Origin: a virus
Length of the DNA: 24,504 bases
IMG/VR virus record: IMGVR_UViG_3300011114_000573
Coordinates: 1-24,504 of that record
Reading direction: 5' to 3' (one strand)
Part shown: one piece after another, positions 1 through 6,317 of the stretch
How positions within the stretch are numbered: position 1 is the first letter of the stretch
How the letters are laid out: each line of letters opens with the position of its first letter
Notes under the pieces: generated by a model
What the model was told of the DNA's origin: nothing
Database searches by the model: none
The model's input: the letters and a program-made list of their open reading frames with translations, nothing else
Program-made: the position numbers and the translations under genes

Positions 1-157
1 CACCCAGTTTAGTGCCTGAGATGTTTGCCCCAGTCTTAATATTATCGTCGTCTAAGTTACCATTTATAACAGCCGATATTGTATTAAACGGTGTATTTAC
101 ATCGCTTGCATCTATAGTGTTACCATCTGACGGTAGTGAAAGTGAAATTGTACCCAT
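1..157 (-). CDS. Virion/tail-fibre-like protein, N-terminal part (runs off window)
   Basis: The first 52 codons of a gene that continues past the left edge. The ATG overlaps the TAA stop of the upstream gene (TAATG), so it is probably translationally coupled. The visible protein is short, polar and Ser/Thr/Asn/Asp-rich. It contains a stretch of the type NGNLDDDNIKTGANISGTKL, which from memory resembles the start of many phage fibre and virion surface proteins, where an Asn-Leu-Asp segment is followed by Ile-x-x-Gly-Ala and a Ser/Gly-x-Lys-Leu. A fibre or adsorption-apparatus role is inferred from this and from its place after the ejection-type proteins. The assignment rests on 52 residues only, so function is tentative while the reading frame is secure. 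Confidence 0.6.
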   Translation of the reverse strand, partial: MGTISLSLPSDGNTIDASDVNTPFNTISAVINGNLDDDNIKTGANISGTKLG

Positions 158-2103
158 TATTGTGCTCCATATCCTTGTATTACTGAACTTAAATCTGTAC
201 CACCTGTTCCACTGATACTTTCTTTATATAGACTTAATCTTTGTGTTATAAGTCCATATAATTGGTTAATCTTATTTTGTGCAACTGCTTGTGAGTCACC
301 TAATTTTGGAAGTATTTTGGCATATTTAATTTCATCTTCTTTTCTAAGTACACCACCTTCAAGTGCTTTACCAACAATTTGTTTTACTATTCCTATTTGT
401 GATTGTAGGTTCTGGGCTTTTGTATCGTAAGGATTCATACCTCTAAGTTGTCCAATTATAGGTGCATTTATTTTACTACTTGCTACGGTAGCCTTTAAGT
501 CTTGTAATGCTTGTAAACCAGTTGTAGTGTCAGCTATTACTCCAGCTGCTGTACTATTATATTTTTGAGGACCACCAGCTTGTGATGCTTCTGCTTTTTG
601 CACAAAGTCATATCTGTCCATAATTTGTTGTTGGTATTTAGGATTGTTTGTACTGTTTATGTCTCTTAATGCTTGTTCTAATGGGTAAGCAGATTGTTGG
701 GTTTGAAAGGTTTGACCCATATTTTGTGATTGCATTCCACCCATATTTTGTCCACCATAAATATCTTGTCCTTGCATATCTTGACCCTGAGATTGGTCCA
801 TTTGTGTTTGGTCTAGTGGTTGCATAGTTCCACTAATAGCACGAGTTAAACTGCCAGGAGCTTGACGCATAAGTTGATTTGTTAATTTAGTTGTAGGTCC
901 ACCAGTACCAGCCAAGTATTTACCAGTAGTTGCTACTCCACTACCAATTTTAGCTTCTAGTGCTTTAACAGGTTGTAATGTAGAAAGCTTGCTAACTACT
1001 CCACCACCTTTAGTATTTGTAGATGCAGCTTTAGTTAATGCATTTATATCTTTTAGATTATGATAAATAAAATTATCACCTTCAAGTGATGGAATTGTTT
1101 TGTTAATATATTTTTTCATTTGGTCACGAATTATAGTTGCTACTTGACTACGTTCTGCAACAGTAGAAGTAGTATCACCAAACTTAATACTATCGCCTAT
1201 CTCCACTGACTTTTTCCAAAAACTATTCATATCTTCAACATTAGCTAGTTTTTTTAATTGACTCTTACCAAACTTTGTACCAGCCCTAGTAACTCCCATT
1301 TTTCCATTTATCTCTTTTAACATAGATGTTTTTAATGCATCTATAGTCGTTTTGTCTATGACTACATTATTTATTGCGTATTTATTAGCAAGTTCTTGAC
1401 CTTTTATAGTAATTTGTTTTTCAACAGCAGCTTGTATTGCTTCAGGAGAACCAGACTTTATACCTAATGCTTTCAAAGTATTTTGATAATCTGTCATTTG
1501 CTTAAATCCAATTTTATCTACACCTTTTGCACTAGCTCCTTGAGCTAATCCTTGACCACTAGCCATAAATCCTTTTCCAGCAGTTTCAATAGCACCTACA
1601 TAAGCTTTGCCTGCATTCTTCTCTGCGATACCCGCACTTATATTTTGTACTGGGTGAAGCAATTTACTTGTTCCAGTTATAGCTTTACCAGCTTTAGCTA
1701 ATTGATATGCTTCACCTGCTCCAGATAATGCACCACTTAAAACACCTTCTCCAAACGCAGATTTAGCTGAACCACCAGCACCAAAGAAGTTTTGATTATC
1801 TCTAATTTTATTTTCTGCGACTTTACCACTAGTTCCACCTAAAAATCCACCAATAATAGCACCAGGAATTGCACCTATACCACCAAAACCAGCGCCTATT
1901 GCAGCACCAGTTGCAGCACCACCAGCACCACCTAATTCAGAGATTATAGATGATAAGAAACCACCTTTGCCTCTTTGTTTTGGGGCTTGCTGTGGATAGC
2001 GTTCAATCATTCTCCCATTTTCAAACTTGTATTTACTTTCCTTAGCAGGTGCTTGACTATTTCTATACATCTCCTCTGCCATTTGTGGTGTTATTTGTAT
2101 CAT
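157..2103 (-). CDS. Putative ejection (internal virion) protein with glycine-zipper segment
   Basis: This 648-aa protein is not recognised as one family by motif. Residues about 58-93 form a Gly/Ala-rich stretch with regular GxxxG spacing (glycine zipper), likely membrane-inserting. A long helical middle part rich in Ala, Lys and Thr follows, then a Gln/Met/Gly-rich low-complexity section around residues 425-470, and a helical C-terminus. Large, Ala/Gly/Gln-rich, partly membrane-active proteins late in the structural operon of short-tailed phages are typically ejected with the DNA to form a conduit through the envelope. That role is inferred from composition and position. It starts 21 bases after the preceding gene with only a weak ribosome binding site, and its stop overlaps the next ATG. 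A lytic-enzyme domain is not visible. Confidence 0.6.
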   Translation of the reverse strand: MIQITPQMAEEMYRNSQAPAKESKYKFENGRMIERYPQQAPKQRGKGGFLSSIISELGGAGGAATGAAIGAGFGGIGAIPGAIIGGFLGGTSGKVAENKIRDNQNFFGAGGSAKSAFGEGVLSGALSGAGEAYQLAKAGKAITGTSKLLHPVQNISAGIAEKNAGKAYVGAIETAGKGFMASGQGLAQGASAKGVDKIGFKQMTDYQNTLKALGIKSGSPEAIQAAVEKQITIKGQELANKYAINNVVIDKTTIDALKTSMLKEINGKMGVTRAGTKFGKSQLKKLANVEDMNSFWKKSVEIGDSIKFGDTTSTVAERSQVATIIRDQMKKYINKTIPSLEGDNFIYHNLKDINALTKAASTNTKGGGVVSKLSTLQPVKALEAKIGSGVATTGKYLAGTGGPTTKLTNQLMRQAPGSLTRAISGTMQPLDQTQMDQSQGQDMQGQDIYGGQNMGGMQSQNMGQTFQTQQSAYPLEQALRDINSTNNPKYQQQIMDRYDFVQKAEASQAGGPQKYNSTAAGVIADTTTGLQALQDLKATVASSKINAPIIGQLRGMNPYDTKAQNLQSQIGIVKQIVGKALEGGVLRKEDEIKYAKILPKLGDSQAVAQNKINQLYGLITQRLSLYKESISGTGGTDLSSVIQGYGAQ

Positions 2104-2124
2104 TTATTTATCCATAAATCTTAT

Positions 2125-2937
2125 TTATCTAAACATTGCAGTATTTAATGCACCTTGAAATCCACCAGTTTGAAGTGGCGCAGTATTTGTACGCATTGAA
2201 CCAGGAAGATATGCTGTAGCAGCTTGTGTCTGATACGGTACAATGTTAGGCATATCTGCACCAAATAAATCTCTACTTCTTGGACTAGTGTGGTATATTT
2301 GAAGTTTTTGTATATCATTTTGATTACCTCGTCTAGCACCATCCATTGTTCTTTCGTAATCTCTAGCTAAATCGTCATCACTATATTGTCCACCACCTGG
2401 CTTATTAAACATCCTATTACTTAATGCTTGCAACTCTGGTGGTACAGCAGAAGTAGCAGGAACAGCAGCGTCATTACCACCGCCACCACCACCAAATTGG
2501 AATGCACCAGCACTAGCAGCAGCTTTATCTTTTGCAGCCTGTTCCATATTAAATCGTCTAGCAGATTCATCATTAGCCTGTTCAGTTTGGCGTATGTCCT
2601 GTGCTCTTTGTACTTGTTGTATGCCTAGATTGTTTAATGCTTCTGTAAGGCTATTCTTTTGTGTGTAGTATTTACCCCTTAGGTTTGCAAGGGCTGGGAG
2701 GAATTGTCCACCTGTATATCGTGCCTGTTCTGCAATTGGTACACCAGAATAAAATAAACCACGCCTGTTAGCCTGTTCAGTTATGCCACGAAAGGAATCT
2801 TCTTTCTGTGCTTGTAGTCCTTGTTGTTCTGCTTCAAGGGCAGGGTCTACACCAGATATTTGTTTGTTATAAAGGTCTTTTTGGGGTTGATAGCTAGTAT
2901 CAAGTTCTGACATTATCTGAGATAATTCTCGTGCCAT
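2125..2937 (-). CDS. Putative internal virion/ejection protein, coiled-coil rich
   Basis: A 270-aa protein with a highly charged, Gln- and Ala-rich N-terminal two thirds predicted to be helical or coiled coil, roughly residues 1-140. A hexaglycine tract follows at about 148-153, then a Pro/Ser/Gln-rich C-terminus. No enzymatic motif is visible. Size, composition and position directly before the 648-aa glycine-zipper protein suggest one of the paired ejection proteins of short-tailed phages, but this is inference. The start is supported by GGAG six to nine bases upstream of ATG. The gene is the first after a promoter-like element carrying the TAACTGGGC motif, so it probably heads its own transcript covering the ejection genes and the fibre-like gene that follows. 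Confidence 0.55.
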   Translation of the reverse strand: MARELSQIMSELDTSYQPQKDLYNKQISGVDPALEAEQQGLQAQKEDSFRGITEQANRRGLFYSGVPIAEQARYTGGQFLPALANLRGKYYTQKNSLTEALNNLGIQQVQRAQDIRQTEQANDESARRFNMEQAAKDKAAASAGAFQFGGGGGGNDAAVPATSAVPPELQALSNRMFNKPGGGQYSDDDLARDYERTMDGARRGNQNDIQKLQIYHTSPRSRDLFGADMPNIVPYQTQAATAYLPGSMRTNTAPLQTGGFQGALNTAMFR

Positions 2938-2950
2938 TTAATTCTCCGTA

Positions 2951-2993
2951 GCCCAGTTAAATAAATTATACGAGTTTATTATATTAAAAGCAA
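2951..2993 (-). promoter_or_regulatory. Promoter with conserved TAACTGGGC start element (ejection genes)
   Basis: On the minus strand: TTGCTT (2993-2988), a 17-base spacer, a perfect TATAAT (2970-2965), five bases, then TAACTGGGC (2959-2951). The predicted start of transcription falls at the beginning of TAACTGGGC. The same -10/N5/TAACTGGG arrangement occurs at three other gene starts in the window. This copy has the best -35 box of the four. Confidence 0.75.
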
Positions 2994-2996
2994 TAA

Positions 2997-3548
2997 TTAT
3001 GTAAGTAAGAGAACTTTCCAATAGTATGCACTTACATCCCCAGCAGCAGTTCCTTGACCTGTTAATTTCAATACCTGTGATTGAGCCAAATCAACTGATG
3101 CAGTAGTTACTTTGACGGCAGTAGTAAGTGTTGCCGAGCCAACAAACTGTGTGTAGCATATTTGAGCACTAGCACCATTTCTAATTACTTCTGCCTGTAT
3201 AGTCCAACTAATATCATTACCAGCAAAAGCACCAGTAGTAAATATCTGTGTTCCACCAAAGTAAAGTTTAATAGTTTTGTTATTAGCGTTTGCACCAGTA
3301 GTTCCAGCAATATGTATTAACAGAGATGAACCTTCTTTACTTAAAGTACCAGTACCAATGTTGGTTGTGAGCAAAGTTTCTTCAGCAGCACCAGAAGTTA
3401 GTATAGGACCGTTTGTTGTAGTTATCTTAAATGGTGTGAGTGTCAGTTGTCCGTCTAGTCTTACAAATGTATTTAACAGTTCAGTCCGAAGTTGTCCTGA
3501 GGCTGTATTTACATTTATTGACGGAGTGATGCTGCTATATCCAGCCAT
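2997..3548 (-). CDS. Small beta-rich virion structural protein
   Basis: A 183-aa protein, Thr/Ala/Gly-rich with alternating hydrophobic residues, consistent with a beta-sandwich. The central stretch around residues 52-100 (Gly-Ala-Ala-Glu-Glu-Thr-Leu-Leu, Asn-Asn-Lys-Thr-Ile-Lys-Leu-Tyr-Phe-Gly-Gly) resembles, from memory, small virion surface proteins found near tail genes in many phages. It could be a head decoration, tail-knob or fibre-associated protein, and sequence alone does not decide. It begins two bases after the stop of the nozzle-like gene, and GGAG of that gene's end serves as its ribosome binding site, so the two are co-translated. It is the last gene before the promoter at 2951-2993. 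Confidence 0.6.
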   Translation of the reverse strand: MAGYSSITPSINVNTASGQLRTELLNTFVRLDGQLTLTPFKITTTNGPILTSGAAEETLLTTNIGTGTLSKEGSSLLIHIAGTTGANANNKTIKLYFGGTQIFTTGAFAGNDISWTIQAEVIRNGASAQICYTQFVGSATLTTAVKVTTASVDLAQSQVLKLTGQGTAAGDVSAYYWKVLLLT

Positions 3549-3550
3549 TA

Positions 3551-5524
3551 CTACTCCGTCCGTCTAACTCTAAACTGCAATATGTATGAAAGTATTTCAA
3601 CTGGAGTATCTACACCAGTCTGTTCGTATCTTATCTGATGCCAGAACGCTTCTGTACCCTGCATAGTAGTTGGGTTAGATACTGTGGCACTTCCCCAGAG
3701 ATATACTCCACCAGCACCCCATAAAACTGGTGAACCTTGACCCCAAGTAAAACCAGATGCTTGTGCATTTACCTGATAGCGAAGTGGTATTGTGTTTCTT
3801 TGGTCTATGTCTATGTAAACATTTAAGTTATAGGGTTGGGTCTGAAGTCGGATTGAGGGGATTATTCTGCGAAGTAAAATCTTCTTTAATCCATCACCAA
3901 AGTATTTAGTCCAATAAACAAAGGCTATAGGTTTGCCCAAGTCAGAGTAGGCTTGCTCTGCGAGATACAGCGAACCTATCAGAGATGAACCCTCGTAAAG
4001 AACATTAACTTCATTTACAAACGGTTTGTTGATATATGTATTACTATCTCTCAACCAAAAGTTATTTAGAGTATCCCATAGAATTGTAGAGTTATTAACT
4101 GTGTTGCCACTAGATGTGTAGTAAAGACGGTAGTAGTTGTTGTGTATGACAGCAGATGCTTTTGTCTTGTCTACGATAGTATCTATTTCAGTTTGAATTG
4201 TATCGCTTACTAATTCATCAGCTGAACCATTGTATCTGTAAACTCCGTCATCAGATAGGTAATAGATGTAGTTAGCGTCTGACTTAATAACATCTTGGTT
4301 TACAGCACCCTTTTGACCAGAGGACTGTCTTAATACAAAGTTACCAAAATCATCACCAAACAATATGTATTTAGTTTTGCGAGTAAATATAACTAGATTA
4401 TCTTGGAATACAATCCAGCCTGTTATTGGGTCGCCTGACTTTGAGGCAGGTACATAGATAAAACTGGTACTTAAAAACTCGTTAAATAAACCTTGTTCTG
4501 AACATACAATTTTAGTTGGATCAGTTGGGTCGGAGTACCATATTCTATTCTTGTGAAGTATTACAAGTTTTCCGTTTGGTATTGAACCACTAGCACCAGA
4601 TGATACATTTACTGCTTGCCAAGTAGTTCCGTCCCATTGTTGAGGTGTATCATAACCATTTGCCATATATAAAACATCTTGGGCTTGGGCAAAATAGTAG
4701 TCAGTAGCACTAGCAGATAGTCCAGATTTAACAGAAGTAGTTACACCAGTTACATCATTAACAGTGTAAACATTTGTACCGTGTGCTATCAGGGTCTTGG
4801 CAGTAGCGTTAGAAGGGGTGTAACGTGTTCCGCCAAGCATTTTTGAGTTGGTTGATATGTAGGTCTTGAAGTTCATAGCAAAAGCAGCAGCAGTCCAAGT
4901 ACCACCAGAGTTAGTAGAGGTCATAGCAGTTGAGGCATTTGTAGTAGATGACCAGAGATAATTACCAGAACCACCCATTTGCATAAAACAGACTACCCAA
5001 TATACAGTTCCAGATACCATTTGAGGTGCTTCTACAAAGCGAGGTGTAACATATGCATAAGTGCCACTAATTTGTGTAGATAAAAGACTGCTTGTTGCTA
5101 AAAGAGTACTTGGACCACTACTATCAGAATAAATGGCTACAAGCATATGCTGTGTCGGTAGTGTGCCATTTTTTACATTGACATCTACTTTTGTTAGCCT
5201 ACCACTAGAGCCAGCAGTAAACTTACCAGCTACCCAACTTGTAGTTGTTAATGATTGGTCACTTGCACCAGTTACAGAAGTTTCTTGTTGGTCTACTGTT
5301 TCACCTAGAGGTACAGTATAGAAACCTGGTCCTTTTCTCGTTCCGACGGCTACACGTCTATCGGTACTATTACGAGCATAAAGACGACAATTATAGAAGT
5401 TAGGACTTACAGAGTCTTTCATCTGTGTATATGGTGCAGTAGTATTTAGACCACTAAATGTTTGTACTAGCCGTTCCGTTTGTCTACGGGTTACAGCCTG
5501 TGTCGGAACTCTCCGAATCTTCAT
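3551..5524 (-). CDS. Tail nozzle/stabiliser-like protein (beta-propeller type)
   Basis: A 657-aa protein. It begins with a short basic arm and a Phe-Ser-Gly-Leu-Asn-Thr segment, followed by many beta-strand repeats with patterns such as LYMANG, IWYSDP, LVIFTR, YYLSDDGVYRYNG and LWDTLNNFW, typical of WD/YD-like propeller blades. Proteins of this size and texture directly follow the adaptor gene in short-tailed phages and form the tail hub or nozzle (T7 gp12-like or P22 gp10-like). This is a family-level inference from fold signature and order. An insert at about residues 85-230, Ser/Thr/Ala-rich and resembling a carbohydrate-binding or jelly-roll domain, is unusual for a plain nozzle protein. 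The ATG overlaps the upstream stop (TAATG), with AGGAG nine bases before it. Confidence 0.65.
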   Translation of the reverse strand: MKIRRVPTQAVTRRQTERLVQTFSGLNTTAPYTQMKDSVSPNFYNCRLYARNSTDRRVAVGTRKGPGFYTVPLGETVDQQETSVTGASDQSLTTTSWVAGKFTAGSSGRLTKVDVNVKNGTLPTQHMLVAIYSDSSGPSTLLATSSLLSTQISGTYAYVTPRFVEAPQMVSGTVYWVVCFMQMGGSGNYLWSSTTNASTAMTSTNSGGTWTAAAFAMNFKTYISTNSKMLGGTRYTPSNATAKTLIAHGTNVYTVNDVTGVTTSVKSGLSASATDYYFAQAQDVLYMANGYDTPQQWDGTTWQAVNVSSGASGSIPNGKLVILHKNRIWYSDPTDPTKIVCSEQGLFNEFLSTSFIYVPASKSGDPITGWIVFQDNLVIFTRKTKYILFGDDFGNFVLRQSSGQKGAVNQDVIKSDANYIYYLSDDGVYRYNGSADELVSDTIQTEIDTIVDKTKASAVIHNNYYRLYYTSSGNTVNNSTILWDTLNNFWLRDSNTYINKPFVNEVNVLYEGSSLIGSLYLAEQAYSDLGKPIAFVYWTKYFGDGLKKILLRRIIPSIRLQTQPYNLNVYIDIDQRNTIPLRYQVNAQASGFTWGQGSPVLWGAGGVYLWGSATVSNPTTMQGTEAFWHQIRYEQTGVDTPVEILSYILQFRVRRTE

Positions 5525-6168
5525 TATACTCTGCTCCTAGCTCCTGCTATGACTACCTGATTGTCTACTTGTCTTGTGCTGTATCTGGTTGTAAAGGCTT
5601 CCAGTAAATCAGCGTAGGTGTTAGAGAACTGACTAGCGTAATCAAAATCTTCTTTTTGTTCGTATACTCTTTTCTTTGCACCGAGTATTAACAGTTCTTC
5701 ATAAGTTTCAGGTATAATAGGTACATCAGAGGCTGCACTTAACAGAGGTGTTGTTTTAATATAATCTATTTTAACTGTTAAATCAGCACTTGATGACATA
5801 GCAAACTCAATACTTGTAAAGTAAGTCCACTCTTTAATTGGACCAACATAGAAACCTGCGTTTGGATATAGAGTACGAAAGTCTTTTACTTTTAAGAAAT
5901 AGTCTGTGAGGTTATTAGCCAATGCAACTGGTGAACTTACATATATACTCATAATTCTTTGTAAGTCTGTCGGAAGTGCACTAACAAGTGTATTTGCACC
6001 AGTAATTATTGAATTAGTCTGGGTGGCAGAGTTAAGTGTTAAGTCAAATGCCCCAAAGATAGCCTGTTGAGTATAGTTAAGTGCATCACCCATAACAGTA
6101 GAGTCAAGGTTAGGGTCGCCTATTTGTGTAGTAAGTTTTGTTTTAAGGTCTAGAAAAATGTAGCTCAC
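5524..6168 (-). CDS. Head-tail adaptor-like protein
   Basis: A 214-aa, mainly helical protein with an N-terminal D-L-K-T-K-L/Q-I-G-D-P helix start and a C-terminal helical part rich in Tyr and Glu (YEELLILGAKKRVYEQ, DFDYASQF). It resembles gatekeeper/adaptor proteins that sit under the portal (T7 gp11 or P22 gp4 type), and it directly precedes the nozzle-like gene, as expected for that role. Family identity is inferred from size, texture and synteny. The start is GTG: its GTGA overlaps the TGA stop of a 25-codon upstream ORF, and GGGGAG lies eight bases upstream. Translation is therefore probably coupled to that leader ORF. Confidence 0.6.
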   Translation of the reverse strand: MSYIFLDLKTKLTTQIGDPNLDSTVMGDALNYTQQAIFGAFDLTLNSATQTNSIITGANTLVSALPTDLQRIMSIYVSSPVALANNLTDYFLKVKDFRTLYPNAGFYVGPIKEWTYFTSIEFAMSSSADLTVKIDYIKTTPLLSAASDVPIIPETYEELLILGAKKRVYEQKEDFDYASQFSNTYADLLEAFTTRYSTRQVDNQVVIAGARSRV

Positions 6169-6242
6169 TTTGCAAACTCCCCGTAGTGATTGGTTGCTGC
6201 TACAAGTGTTTTTTTTCCTCTAGTTAATTCTATGTACGCCAT
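6165..6242 (-). CDS. 25-codon ORF coupled to the adaptor gene
   Basis: An ATG ORF of 25 codons (starts MAYIELTRGKK, ends HYGEFAK) with a good ribosome binding site (AGGA, six bases upstream), beginning shortly after a TAACTGGGC promoter. Its TGA overlaps the GTG start of the adaptor-like gene (GTGA), and its own 3' end carries the GGGGAG used by that gene. It fits a leader peptide that opens the adaptor start by translational coupling, or a tiny structural protein. The first residues vaguely resemble the N-terminus of some phage HNH/AP2 endonucleases, but nothing else of such a gene is present. Confidence 0.55.
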   Translation of the reverse strand: MAYIELTRGKKTLVAATNHYGEFAK

Positions 6243-6257
6243 TGATTATCCTATCAA

Positions 6258-6277
6258 GCCCAGTTAATGTTATTGTA
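6258..6277 (-). promoter_or_regulatory. Promoter with TAACTGGGC start element (adaptor unit)
   Basis: On the minus strand, TACAAT (6277-6272) is followed by five bases and TAACTGGGC (6266-6258), then the 25-codon ORF. No convincing -35 box is found at 17 bases, so it may depend on an activator or on the downstream element. The spacing is identical to the three sister elements. Confidence 0.65.
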
Positions 6278-6317
6278 TCATATATTTTTGTAAAAGTTAG
6301 AACCTATTCGTCAATAA

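Noticed and set aside
1-12. AAACTGGGTG on the minus strand at the left edge
   Set aside because: It resembles the TAACTGGGT promoter element but lies inside a coding sequence with no -10 box upstream.
6165-6242. Remnant of an HNH/AP2 homing endonuclease
   Set aside because: Only about ten residues are reminiscent of such an N-terminus; the ORF is intact and coupled to the next gene, so there is no sign of decay.
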